From contig JANTHG010000009.1 of NCBI GenBank assembly GCA_024762535.1, forward strand, positions 1 to 37,770: 37,770 bases of DNA. Reading direction: 5' to 3'. This DNA is from Calditrichaceae bacterium. GTDB taxonomy: Bacteria; Calditrichota; Calditrichia; Calditrichales; Calditrichaceae. Below the pieces are notes generated by a model that saw only the letters and a list, made by a program, of their open reading frames with translations, was not told the DNA's origin and searched no databases. Shown here piece after piece: positions 15,350-23,746 of this stretch (the first letter of the stretch is position 1; the number at the start of each line of letters is the position of its first letter). Position numbers and translations under genes: made by a program.

Positions 15350-16298
15350 ATCCAGCCTGTTTATCGGAATTATCAGCCTGCTTGTTCTAATAGCGGTGAT
15401 ATCATCCGCCTATATTGTAAACGAAAGTGAACAAGTCATTATCACACGTTTCGGAAAACCCATTGGCAATCCGATTGTAACACCTGGGATTCATTTTAAA
15501 TTACCATTGATTGAAGAGGCCAATGTTTTTGAAAAACGATTTCTGGAATGGGACGGGGACGCTAATCAGATTCCCACCAAAGGTAAAAAATTCATCTGGG
15601 TCGATACCTATGCCCGCTGGCGTATTCATGATCCGTTGCTCTATTTCCAGCGTGTACGGGATGAACGTGGCGCTCAGGCACGCTTAGATGATATTTTAGA
15701 CGGTGAAACACGCAATGCAATAGCCAACCACACTTTGCGTGAAATCATCCGCAGCACCAACCGGAAACCTTCTACTACAGAGATTGATACCCTGCAGGAA
15801 GCCGATTTGTCCACGGTTTTTCCTAAGATTAAAATCGGGCGTGAGAAAATCACCCGGGAAATTCTGGCCAAAGCGTCCAAGCGCACCATGGAATTGGGCA
15901 TCGAACTGCTGGATTTACGTTTTAAACGTTTGAATTACTACGAAGATGTGCGTAAAAAAGTATATGAACGGATGATTACGGAACGTAAACGTATTGCCGA
16001 TAAATTCCGTTCCGAGGGGCAGGGGAAAGCCTCTAAGATTTTAGGCGATAAAGAACGGGAGCTTAAACGTATTCAATCCGAGGCTTACCAGAAATCACAG
16101 GAAATAATTGGTAAAGCTGACGCCAAAGCCACTGCCATTTATGCGTCGGAATACAACCGTAATGCAGACACCAGGGATTTCTACAAATTCCTTAAAACAC
16201 TGGAAACCTACCAGGAAACGTTTTCGGACAAAGATTTTCTGATTCTTTCCACCAAAAGTGATATTTTTAAACTGCTTGAAAAACAAAACGGTAAGTAA
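15339..16298 (+). CDS. hflC: HflC, membrane protease modulator
   Basis: 319 residues from the ATG at 15339 (CGGAGG site), inside the 3' end of hflK. An N-terminal membrane helix (LFIGIISLLVLIAVISSAYIV) is followed by the SPFH domain: SEQVIITRFGKPIG, PGIHFKLPLIEEANVFEKR, TYARWRI, and the coiled-coil tail KRIADKFRSEGQGKASKI. It is the partner of HflK in the FtsH-modulating complex. A clear terminator follows directly. Confidence 0.94.
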   Translation: MRNKSSLFIGIISLLVLIAVISSAYIVNESEQVIITRFGKPIGNPIVTPGIHFKLPLIEEANVFEKRFLEWDGDANQIPTKGKKFIWVDTYARWRIHDPLLYFQRVRDERGAQARLDDILDGETRNAIANHTLREIIRSTNRKPSTTEIDTLQEADLSTVFPKIKIGREKITREILAKASKRTMELGIELLDLRFKRLNYYEDVRKKVYERMITERKRIADKFRSEGQGKASKILGDKERELKRIQSEAYQKSQEIIGKADAKATAIYASEYNRNADTRDFYKFLKTLETYQETFSDKDFLILSTKSDIFKLLEKQNGK

Positions 16299-16300
16299 AC

Positions 16301-16335
16301 AAAAAAGGGCTGCCCCCAACGGAGCAGCCCTTTTT
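16301..16335. terminator. Rho-independent terminator between hflC and ferritin
   Basis: Stem AAAAAGGGCTGC / GCAGCCCTTTTT with a CCCCAACGGA loop and flanking A and T runs. It works in both directions for the convergent hflC and ferritin genes. Confidence 0.92.
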
Positions 16336-16356
16336 ATTTCTTATTAGAACAGATTA

Positions 16357-16875
16357 CTATTCAGTGGCAGTGGGTGAATTCAATGCAGACCCACGTTCTG
16401 CCATTTTTTGATCCAGCATAAACAACGCTGTGGATTTATCACCTACCCAGCGTAACTGCTGAATAATATCTTTGGCTGTTTTTTCTTCTTCGACCTGTTC
16501 TTTAATGAACCACTGCAATTCCACTTGAGATGGAAAATCATTTTCTTCCAAAGCAATTTTATATAATTCCGTAATTTTCTGAGTAACGAATTTTTCATGT
16601 TCCAGAACATGTTCGAACATATCCAAAATAGAATCGTACTCTATTTGCGGTGCATCAATGGCGGCAAAGGTAGGCTTGGCGTCCCGGTCTAATAAATAGC
16701 GGTAAAAGCGCAGGGCGTGTTCATGTTCTTCCAAAGCCTGAGCCATCATCCAGGAGGCAAAACCGGGTAGGTCGATGCTTTCGCAATAGGCTGCCATGGC
16801 CATATAATAATATTCAGAAAAAAATTCATAATTGATTTGTTGGTTAAATGTTTCTTCCATTCGTTTACTTAACAT
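16357..16875 (-). CDS. ftnA: Bacterial non-heme ferritin (FtnA type)
   Basis: 172 residues from the ATG at 16875 (AAGGAG site). It is a four-helix bundle with ferroxidase ligands in the expected places: the first Glu in NYEFFSEYYY, the EEHEH pair giving Glu and His (about 53-57), Glu in the third helix (VLEHEKFV), and the EEKTAKDI region. No heme-binding bacterioferritin Met position stands out. It stores iron as a ferric mineral in a 24-subunit shell. A promoter overlapping an inverted repeat lies upstream. Confidence 0.93.
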   Translation of the reverse strand: MLSKRMEETFNQQINYEFFSEYYYMAMAAYCESIDLPGFASWMMAQALEEHEHALRFYRYLLDRDAKPTFAAIDAPQIEYDSILDMFEHVLEHEKFVTQKITELYKIALEENDFPSQVELQWFIKEQVEEEKTAKDIIQQLRWVGDKSTALFMLDQKMAERGSALNSPTATE

Positions 16876-16905
16876 CGTATTCTCCTTTTTTTTATTATTA
16901 CAGAA

Positions 16906-16946
16906 AATATAACAAAATCTGCAAATAGAGTAAACTCTTGTTTTGC
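16906..16946 (-). promoter_or_regulatory. Ferritin promoter with overlapping inverted-repeat operator
   Basis: On the minus strand, TTTACT (16929-16934), a 17-bp spacer and TATATT (16906-16911) form the promoter. The -35 box lies inside the inverted repeat GAGT-AA-ACTC (16928-16937), which is itself nested in GCAAA...TTTTGC (16921-16946). The nested symmetry suggests a regulator site. It does not look like a typical Fur or PerR box. Confidence 0.5.
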
Positions 16947-17042
16947 AATAAAAATTCAAAATTTATATTGAATCTATATGTGAGAACTTTTAAATTTTGT
17001 TTCTGATATTAACCGGATTTTTATCTGTTAAACGGAGTCGAT

Positions 17043-17945
17043 ATGAGCTTTTTTGATAAATTAGTCGTCTGGAGCATTCCATTTGTCCCTAAACCGATTG
17101 TCGGTTACTTCTCAAAAAATTATATTGCAGGGTCCCAATTGGCGGATGCCGTACGCACCACCAAAGAACTGAATGCACAAGGCATTATGACCACTATGGA
17201 TTTATTGGGCGAAGAGAGTAAATCCCGCGAAGAGGCAGAAGAAGCGGTGGCTGAATACATGCGCATTTTAGAAACCATTGATGCAGAACATCTGGACGCC
17301 AACCTGTCTGTAAAACCCACACAAATGGGTCTGTTGATAGATAAAGAATTCTGCTTTCAGAACATTCGTAAAATTGTAGCCGAAGCCACCAAACGTAATA
17401 ATTTTGTGCGGATCGATATGGAAGACCACACAACTACCAGCAATACCATAGATATGTATTTGCGCCTGAAAGAAGAATTTGGTGACCATGTGGGAACCGT
17501 TATTCAGGCTTACATGCGGCGTACGTCGGATGATATTAATCATCTGATAACCCACCAGGCGAATTTGCGTTTTTGTAAAGGTATTTATGTAGAACCGCGC
17601 GAGATTGCGTACAAACAGATGCCTATTATCAATGAAAACTATAAGTTCAACCTGGAAAAGTTACTCCGAAACGGATGTTATACCGGTATTGCCACCCACG
17701 ATGAAATTTTGGTATGGTATGCCATGAGTGTAATTGAACGGTTGCAGCTTAAACCGGAACAGTATGAATTTCAGATGCTTCTTGGTGTGGATGAGCAACT
17801 GCGTAAGATTATTTTAGACAGCGGTCATCGCTTGCGGGTGTATGTACCATACGGAAAAGAGTGGTACCCTTATTCCACACGCCGCTTAAAGGAAAACCCC
17901 AAAATGGCCGGTTATGTATTTAAAAACATATTTGGTCTTAGTTGA
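17043..17945 (+). CDS. Proline dehydrogenase (monofunctional)
   Basis: 300 residues, the usual size of a single-domain PRODH. The FAD/proline barrel shows TTMDLLGEES, KPTQMGL, VRIDMEDH, RLKEEFG with VIQAYMRRT, LRFCKGIYVEP, GIATHD, FQMLLGV, and the C-terminal substrate motif RVYVPYGKEWYPYSTRRL. It oxidises proline to pyrroline-5-carboxylate and passes electrons to the quinone pool. A pyrroline-5-carboxylate dehydrogenase gene is not in the window. The ATG has a GGAG site. It converges on the unknown gene at 17948 with a 2-bp gap. Confidence 0.93.
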   Translation: MSFFDKLVVWSIPFVPKPIVGYFSKNYIAGSQLADAVRTTKELNAQGIMTTMDLLGEESKSREEAEEAVAEYMRILETIDAEHLDANLSVKPTQMGLLIDKEFCFQNIRKIVAEATKRNNFVRIDMEDHTTTSNTIDMYLRLKEEFGDHVGTVIQAYMRRTSDDINHLITHQANLRFCKGIYVEPREIAYKQMPIINENYKFNLEKLLRNGCYTGIATHDEILVWYAMSVIERLQLKPEQYEFQMLLGVDEQLRKIILDSGHRLRVYVPYGKEWYPYSTRRLKENPKMAGYVFKNIFGLS

Positions 17946-17947
17946 AT

Positions 17948-18874
17948 TTAAAGATTTTTATAAGTTCTTAGCATACTGAGATATGCGGAGAATAAATCCC
18001 TGTTGAGCTGCTGCATTTCATGCCGCAGCTCTTTTAAATAATTCGTTTCCCCCTGCCCGTTTTTACGCAACCGTTCCATTTCCGCCACATAGAGCAGCCA
18101 GTTAAAATGCAGCATATTAATTTTCGGATCGCGCGCAGCCTGTTTCCGGTTTGCTTCAATCCGTTCTTTAAGCATCAATTCATAGGCTGTGGCTTTGGGG
18201 CTAATGTACGTTATACCATCCTGCCACAGCGCAAAGGGCAGGCGCAGCCAGGCTGTTTCGCTTCGGCCAAATTTATGTTGTAAAAAGACAAATTTATTCA
18301 CAACCGAGCCGGGTGGTAAAAAACGTACATTACAGCTTAACGGGTCAGCGAACAGAGCAAACGTGAACGCGGTTAATCCGGCCGCTTCCTGCCCCAGTTT
18401 AAACAGAGCATAGCCCTGCATTTGTCGCAAAGCGGGGTGCTCGCCGTAGGTTTGTAAAAATCGCTGGGCCAGTTCCACGGAACGGTCGTATTCCTTTAAT
18501 TCCAACAACACTTCAGCCGGATGTAAGCCCGGTATGATGTATTCAAAATCTTTGGGTGTAATACGTTCTGCCAGGGCACGCAGCAACCCTTCTTTTAAAA
18601 AGCGGAATTCCGTTTCTAAGGGTCGCAGATAATCCGTATTTTCAAGTTCGCGGAACAACTGTCCCAGCGCAGCCGTTAGGGCATCGTTTTGGGCAAACAC
18701 GTGTTGTTGCAGCCTGTGTACAGCATCCATTTTATCATCGATATTTTTAGGCGCGTCAAGCGTGGATCGCCAGGTTTGCAAATGCCTGAGAGCGGCAAGT
18801 AAATCGAATTCTTTTAAGGCTTTTTGGAAGCCAATCCGGCTGATATTTTCATCATCAAATAAACTGTATTGCAT
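17948..18874 (-). CDS. Hypothetical protein with TPR-like helical region
   Basis: 308 residues, not recognised. It has no signal peptide and no membrane helix. The N-terminus (QYSLFDDENISRIGFQKALKEF) leads into helical segments. A TPR-like pair lies around residues 120-175 (GLHPAEVLLELKEYDRSVELAQRF, HPALRQMQGYALFKLGQ). The C-terminal part is rich in charged and aromatic residues (NWLLYVAEMERLRKNG). It starts 18 bp after the rRNA methyltransferase stop on the same strand, so the two are likely co-transcribed. A cytosolic protein-binding role is the most that can be said. Confidence 0.8.
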   Translation of the reverse strand: MQYSLFDDENISRIGFQKALKEFDLLAALRHLQTWRSTLDAPKNIDDKMDAVHRLQQHVFAQNDALTAALGQLFRELENTDYLRPLETEFRFLKEGLLRALAERITPKDFEYIIPGLHPAEVLLELKEYDRSVELAQRFLQTYGEHPALRQMQGYALFKLGQEAAGLTAFTFALFADPLSCNVRFLPPGSVVNKFVFLQHKFGRSETAWLRLPFALWQDGITYISPKATAYELMLKERIEANRKQAARDPKINMLHFNWLLYVAEMERLRKNGQGETNYLKELRHEMQQLNRDLFSAYLSMLRTYKNL

Positions 18875-18892
18875 CGGGTACCCACAGAATAG

Positions 18893-20293
18893 TTACAGAA
18901 TCAAACGAAAGCGGTGCGGCAATTTTATTTGAGCGCACCCAGCTTCCACATAAATACTGCCAATCAGGCGATGGTTCCATTCCAGCGCATAATAACCATT
19001 TTTTAACGGGGGCACCTCGCCTCTGCCGGTTGCAAATAATTCCCGCAACACCTCTGCCTGAGGCTGATAGACGCGTTTCGTGAGGTGCGATTCCAGCAGA
19101 CGCACACCCTGATTGTACAACTTCCACATAAATTGTTTTTTTTCTCCGAGCAGCAGCCCGGCGCTGGTAAATCCGGTTTCCGGAATCCGGGTTACTTCCG
19201 GCGCTGTCAGCCATAGCCGTTTGCTGGTGCGCACATAGCGGAAATTTTGCCAAAAATCCCCGGAGATGCCCCAGGTTTCCGAAATTTCATCCAAATCCGG
19301 TTTTACCTCCGGATGTTCTGCATCCCGTGTTTCTTTAAAGGAAGCCATGCGCGCGGCATTAGGCGGTTTGTGCATACCACTCTTCCGTAATTTTATGACA
19401 AAAAACCCTTCCATCCCATGCAGATGCGGCAACACACGCAGCGCACGTTTCATTTCCTGCGGAAAGGTTCGTCCCTGGTATACGGTCATCCCGTTTAAAA
19501 ACGATTCCGTTCCCGGTAATGAAAGCGGAAGGATTTCCATAGGATATTTCTCTAAGAGGCTTAGTATTTGCAGCTCATTTTCTTCCGGTGTAAACGAACA
19601 GGTCGAATAGACCAATTCACCGCCCGGTTTTAGGGATTTAAATGCCGAAATAAGTAAACGCATCTGGATGCCGATCAACCGGTTCATTTTCTCATGGGAC
19701 CACCAAAGAGGAATTTCCGGATGAGCCGGCAGGGTACCGAGGGCGCTGCAAGGCGCGTCGAGCAAAACCTTGTCAAAATAATTGGGAAAGAGCGTTCCCA
19801 TTTGTTCACCGCCGAGATTAAGCAGCACGTGATTGTACACACCCGCTTTTTGAGTGTTGGCATTTAAGGCTTGCAAACGCGAACGTGAAACATCATTAAG
19901 GAAAAGTTGCCCGCGATTTTGCATAAGCGCCGCCATCTGGGTGGATTTGGAACCGGGCGCAGCCGCCATATCCAACACCCGTTCCCCCGGTTTGGGATTC
20001 AGCGCCAAGGCAGGCAGCTGAGACGAAATCCCCTGGTACTGAAAATCACCCTTGAAAAAATCCAGTGTGTGGCTTAAGGGAAGCGTGTCCTCGTGTACAA
20101 CAAATCCATCGGGATTAAACAAAACCGCTTCAACCGGAAGCCCCCATGCTTTCAAACGTTCGGAAAAAGCTCGGGCATTGCTGCGTAACGTGTTAACGCG
20201 AACAGCTGTGGGCTCCGGCCGGGTTTGTAAAAACAAGGGAAGGTCCGAACCGAAAAATTGGGTAAGATAGGTGTTGAGCGCTTCATTTTGCAT
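18893..20293 (-). CDS. 16S rRNA (cytosine-C5) methyltransferase, RsmF/NOL1-NOP2-Sun type
   Basis: 466 residues. The N-terminal part (LPLFLQTRPEPTAVRVNTLR) precedes the SAM-binding motif DMAAAPGSKSTQMAAL (about 108-123). Motif IV DAPCSALG and motif VI STCSFTPEEN supply the two catalytic cysteines of the RNA m5C family. The C-terminal region (about 320-466) matches the extra RNA-binding module of RsmF-like enzymes, such as LGEKKQFMWKLYNQGVR and RGEVPPLKNGYYALEW. It methylates a cytosine in 16S rRNA; the exact position cannot be assigned. It is the first gene of a two-gene minus-strand unit. Confidence 0.92.
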   Translation of the reverse strand: MQNEALNTYLTQFFGSDLPLFLQTRPEPTAVRVNTLRSNARAFSERLKAWGLPVEAVLFNPDGFVVHEDTLPLSHTLDFFKGDFQYQGISSQLPALALNPKPGERVLDMAAAPGSKSTQMAALMQNRGQLFLNDVSRSRLQALNANTQKAGVYNHVLLNLGGEQMGTLFPNYFDKVLLDAPCSALGTLPAHPEIPLWWSHEKMNRLIGIQMRLLISAFKSLKPGGELVYSTCSFTPEENELQILSLLEKYPMEILPLSLPGTESFLNGMTVYQGRTFPQEMKRALRVLPHLHGMEGFFVIKLRKSGMHKPPNAARMASFKETRDAEHPEVKPDLDEISETWGISGDFWQNFRYVRTSKRLWLTAPEVTRIPETGFTSAGLLLGEKKQFMWKLYNQGVRLLESHLTKRVYQPQAEVLRELFATGRGEVPPLKNGYYALEWNHRLIGSIYVEAGCAQIKLPHRFRLIL

Positions 20294-20403
20294 CGTTTAA
20301 AATACAATGAATTTCTTCTGGGATGCAATTTTTTATAAGGGGGATTTTAAAATCAGGAATAGTGTAAAGGATTGGCCATCTTGACTTTTCAGGAAACACG
20401 GGA

Positions 20404-20463
20404 CTGGGAAGTAGGAAGTAGGAAGTAGGAATTGGGAACTGGAAATTGGGAATTGGCAATTGG
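20404..20463. repeat. 7-bp-period tandem repeat
   Basis: About eight and a half units of a heptamer: CTGGGAA, GTAGGAA three times in exact succession, TTGGGAA, CTGGAAA, TTGGGAA, TTGGCAA, TTGG. It lies between the squalene-synthase stop and the rRNA methyltransferase start. Purines dominate the plus strand. The exact GTAGGAA copies suggest recent slippage. Confidence 0.85.
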
Positions 20464-20466
20464 CTC

Positions 20467-21507
20467 TTATCCGGCTGAAAGCATCAGCGAATCAAAATCT
20501 TTGCGCAGGTTGCGGTAGTGTAGCTGCATCAGGCGATTGGAGCGCATATTTATCAGCGCCAGCACATATTCTTTACGAATCATAGAACGGGTAACTTTTA
20601 CTTTTTCTGTTCCTAAAAGCGCCAGCGTATTTTCCTGTATCTTCTGCAGAGTGCGCATAGCCCAGAACAGAGGCAGCATACAAAACAGACGTATTTTTGT
20701 TTCTTCTTTGGGAATGAGTAAAATATATTCCAAAGCCCGGTCCAAATGCTCCACGGCATTGCGAATCAATTCATTGAACAATTGCTCGGCCCGGTCCGCA
20801 TTTTCCTGGTTAAAAATAGTTTTGCGCGTAAGTTTGTATTTAGTCAGCAGTTCGTCCGGAATATAGGATTGCCCGCGACGCAGGTCTGTGGTCATATCGC
20901 GAATGATATTCACCATCTGTAATCCCTTGCCAAAGGAACCGGCCAGTTGTTCCATGCTGTGTTTGAGTGGCGGTGTAATTTTTTGCGAATAATGCGAAAA
21001 CAATTCGGTAAGCAGATACCCCACGGTTCCGGCTACATAGTAGGTGTATTCATCAAGCTCGCGCATATTTTTAAGAAAAGAAAAGCGCCGTTTCTGTTGA
21101 GCCTGAGCAAATTTTCGCATCCCAAGGGACATCTCCACCACCCAGCGTCCCACATGTTCCTGAACCGAAGCGGAAAAGGAATGAAAAACACGTAAAACCC
21201 GTTCCAAATCATACACCAACTGGTCGTCGGGTGTTGATATTGGCAGGACGGGCACCATACTTAAAAATTCTTGCAGGGATTGTGAATCGGATGAAGTAAA
21301 AATATAGGAGTAGCGCTCCAACATGGTTTTTTTCTGTTGCAGTGTCAGGGCTTCGCTGTCTTCCACGGTATCGGCTATGCGGCAAAGCAGGTAAGCTACG
21401 GTCACAGGTAAACGAAGCCCTTTGGGCAGCATGCGGATGGTGGGCGCAAATGTGCGCGAAACCTTCGGTAAACTTTGTTCACAATATTCTATATCATTTT
21501 GTAGCAT
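20467..21507 (-). CDS. Squalene/phytoene synthase family protein
   Basis: 346 residues with both aspartate-rich motifs of head-to-head prenyl synthases: DTVED (Asp46-Asp50, in AYLLCRIADTVEDSEAL) and DMTTD (Asp204-Asp208, in VNIIRDMTTDLRRGQSYIPDEL). The N-terminal SRTFAPTIRMLP and the EYTYYVAGTVGYL segment resemble farnesyl-diphosphate farnesyltransferase (squalene synthase) more than phytoene synthase. There is no C-terminal membrane anchor. No hopanoid or carotenoid gene is adjacent, so the end product is open. The start ATG at 21507 follows CGGAG. Confidence 0.9.
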   Translation of the reverse strand: MLQNDIEYCEQSLPKVSRTFAPTIRMLPKGLRLPVTVAYLLCRIADTVEDSEALTLQQKKTMLERYSYIFTSSDSQSLQEFLSMVPVLPISTPDDQLVYDLERVLRVFHSFSASVQEHVGRWVVEMSLGMRKFAQAQQKRRFSFLKNMRELDEYTYYVAGTVGYLLTELFSHYSQKITPPLKHSMEQLAGSFGKGLQMVNIIRDMTTDLRRGQSYIPDELLTKYKLTRKTIFNQENADRAEQLFNELIRNAVEHLDRALEYILLIPKEETKIRLFCMLPLFWAMRTLQKIQENTLALLGTEKVKVTRSMIRKEYVLALINMRSNRLMQLHYRNLRKDFDSLMLSAG

Positions 21508-21564
21508 TCATACTCCGTTTCAATTCCAAAGCATAAATGTACAAAAATTAAGGTGTAAAACAAA

Positions 21565-22212
21565 CTATTCGGCGGAATCCTCTGCCGGCGCAAACTGGAT
21601 TTCATCCACGGCCACACCGTCTTTGAGCTGTTCCAGACCATTCAGCAACGCTTCTTTTGTATCCGTAACGAGAGACGGGAAATCAAAGCCTATCATATCA
21701 TGCACTTCATCATAAGCCTGGTTCACAAAATCCACGGCAGTCTGGTAAAATTGTTCCACATCCATTTCCTGATTATATCCGGCGGTTACAATCCCGAACA
21801 TGCGTTTAGCTGTATTCTCCACATTCCAGTATTCGGGTATTTCACCGGCCGCTACCTGTTGTAAAGCTTCAGGGTTGTCAGCAAAATAAGATTTAAGTTC
21901 GTCGTGTGCTTTACCGACCAATTCTGCCTGATCACTGTTTTTAGAGATGGAATCCAATACCGCGTTTAATTGCTCTCCAACAGATTGTTGCAGTGTTTTA
22001 AACTGGTCTAACAAGGTTTTATGCTTTTTAGGTACTCCCTGCAACTGCCCCAGTTTGTCATACACGTTGGGAATAACCGGTGCTGCAGATTTAAATTGAT
22101 CCTGGCCAATGGCTGCGGCCTGTTCTTTCCCGGTGTGAACCGCTTGCTGTTTAGGCGGCGATTGCACTTTCTCCGGTGGCGTCATTTCCGGTGGTGTGAT
22201 TTTCATTGTCAT
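21565..22212 (-). CDS. Hypothetical protein, DUF5610-like
   Basis: 215 residues, soluble and acidic. The N-terminus (about 1-50) is Pro/Gln/Lys-rich and likely disordered. Residues about 60-110 are helical, and 125-185 hold the segment YWNVENTAKRMFGIVTAG with YQTAVDFVNQAYDEVHDMIG. That segment resembles my memory of DUF5610, which I cannot confirm here. The tail is acidic (FAPAEDSAE). It lies between queG and the squalene-synthase gene on the same strand, with no functional clue from either. Confidence 0.75.
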   Translation of the reverse strand: MTMKITPPEMTPPEKVQSPPKQQAVHTGKEQAAAIGQDQFKSAAPVIPNVYDKLGQLQGVPKKHKTLLDQFKTLQQSVGEQLNAVLDSISKNSDQAELVGKAHDELKSYFADNPEALQQVAAGEIPEYWNVENTAKRMFGIVTAGYNQEMDVEQFYQTAVDFVNQAYDEVHDMIGFDFPSLVTDTKEALLNGLEQLKDGVAVDEIQFAPAEDSAE

Positions 22213-22273
22213 AATGCTTCTCCCTGCGTTTGCTTCTTCCTCACTATCATTAGTCGAGGGTTATCCGGCAGGC

Positions 22274-23212
22274 TTAAGCGGAATGGCTGTTTTGCAGAGC
22301 ATTGGACACATTTCGTTTAAAATGGGAGTATTTGGCACGAAAAACCGGTGTTTTTTTAAAACGTTTCTTAAAATCTTCTTCCGTAATTTGTAAAAGCTCT
22401 GCGAGCTGCGGCTGGATATTTTCCGGTGCGGGTTGGTAGCGGGTTTCGGTTGTGGGCCGGGCGTTCCGGTTCCAGGGACACACATCCTGACAAATATCAC
22501 AGCCGAACACCCAATTACCAAGTTTGGGAGCCAGCTCCTCGGGTAGTTCCTGTCCACGGTATTCAATGGTTAAATAAGAGATACAGCGCCTGGCGTCCAG
22601 TTGGTAAGGCGTAAGCGCCCGGGTGGGACAGGCGTCGATACACGCTGTGCAGGAACCGCAATAATCCTGAATCTGCCGGTCGTATTCCAGTTTTTGGTTG
22701 ATGACTATACCGCCAAGAAAAATCCAGGAACCGTAATCACGAGTCAGGATATTCGTATTTTTTCCCTGCCAGCCAATACCGGCCTGTTCGGCCCATAACT
22801 TTTCCTGAATCGGTGCGGTGTCTGTGAAAAGGCGGCCTTCGAGACCGGGGATGCTTTCCTGTAACGCACGCAACACATGTTTCAATTTTTTCTTGATGAT
22901 TTTATGATAATCCTGTCCCCAGGCATAGCGACTTATTTTCCCCTTTTGTGGCCGGTCGCTGTGCGCTTCGGCTGAATAATAGTTATGCGCAACCATAATC
23001 ACGGAACAGGCACCGGGATAAAATTGTTGCACATCCATCCGTTTTTGCAGAAAATGTTCCATCCACTCCATAGTGCCGTGCTGCCCCTGCCCCAGCCATT
23101 CTGTTAGATAATCAGCTTTCGGAAGTGGTTTGGCTTCGGCAATACCAACCTTCTGGAACCCGGCTTGTAGCGCCAGTTGTTTAACCGTTTGTGCCTTTTC
23201 GTGTAACGTCAT
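22274..23212 (-). CDS. queG: Epoxyqueuosine reductase
   Basis: 312 residues. The cobalamin-binding N-terminal domain includes FTDTAPIQEKLWAEQAGIGW with the conserved Asp, then GKNTNIL. Two 4Fe-4S clusters follow: CGSCTACIDACP and CDICQDVCPWN. QueG reduces epoxyqueuosine to queuosine in tRNA anticodons, the last step of that modification. The C-terminal tail after the second cluster is short, as in the non-HEAT form of the enzyme. No other que gene is nearby. Confidence 0.95.
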   Translation of the reverse strand: MTLHEKAQTVKQLALQAGFQKVGIAEAKPLPKADYLTEWLGQGQHGTMEWMEHFLQKRMDVQQFYPGACSVIMVAHNYYSAEAHSDRPQKGKISRYAWGQDYHKIIKKKLKHVLRALQESIPGLEGRLFTDTAPIQEKLWAEQAGIGWQGKNTNILTRDYGSWIFLGGIVINQKLEYDRQIQDYCGSCTACIDACPTRALTPYQLDARRCISYLTIEYRGQELPEELAPKLGNWVFGCDICQDVCPWNRNARPTTETRYQPAPENIQPQLAELLQITEEDFKKRFKKTPVFRAKYSHFKRNVSNALQNSHSA

Positions 23213-23746
23213 GTGGATGCCTTGATTTCAACGAGATTTAATCTAAGCATAATCGGAAACGAAAAAAAGCTTCATTGCATCCTATGAGGCTGCAGATCGG
23301 TTTTCGATGTTTTGATTCTATGTCGTTTTATTTGGGTAAATTTTCTAAAAAAATAACTTTACCACTGATAAACACCGATAAAATGTTGTACAATACAAAA
23401 TTTTTCGCCTCAAACACTGAATCTCACCATAGATAAAACTGCAAAATGATTGGTATCGCCCGGCGTAGGGATTCAATGCTTTGAATCCCTGCGAAGGATT
23501 ATCGGGTTTGTTTACGAAATTGTTTCGTATTTTATATTGCGTTCTAAAAATCCGTGGCAAATCGATTAAAATTATATTTACCCATACTAATCGACATAGA
23601 TCCAATATTTTTTTGAACTTAGATACCTGAAAGCCAAATCCCACCTTTTTTCCAAATTCCGGCTATAAAATTTTGTAATGTATCGACATCTTTTTACATT
23701 CTGACACCAAAACAATCCGTTTTATGGAAGCAAAAGAAAGGGAATC
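23213..23746. other. Intergenic region with a hairpin repeat, no gene supported
   Basis: 534 bp between divergent queG and pepF. It is AT-rich, with a strong inverted repeat at 23467-23490 and a stretch (23370-23393) that looks like a relic of a dispersed simple sequence. A 99-codon frame exists on the minus strand (23345-23644) but has low-complexity, Phe/Ile/Arg-rich content and spans the hairpin; I do not call it a gene. Confidence 0.6.
23467..23490. repeat. Perfect 10-bp inverted repeat (hairpin)
   Basis: AGGGATTCAA-TGCT-TTGAATCCCT gives a perfect 10-bp stem with a 4-base loop. CG pairs (23464-23465 with 23492-23493) and CCCG/CGGG (23459-23462 with 23503-23506) extend it. There is no T-run, so it is not a terminator. 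The form resembles a REP-like dispersed palindrome. Confidence 0.75.

Noticed and set aside
21537-21552. TGTACAAAAATTAA upstream of the squalene-synthase gene, similar to the half-site near lexA
   Set aside because: Only one half of the palindrome is present, so it is not called a LexA site.
23345-23644. 99-codon minus-strand frame in the queG-pepF gap
   Set aside because: It spans the perfect palindrome and AT-rich relic sequence, has low-complexity composition, no ribosome site and no recognisable motif.
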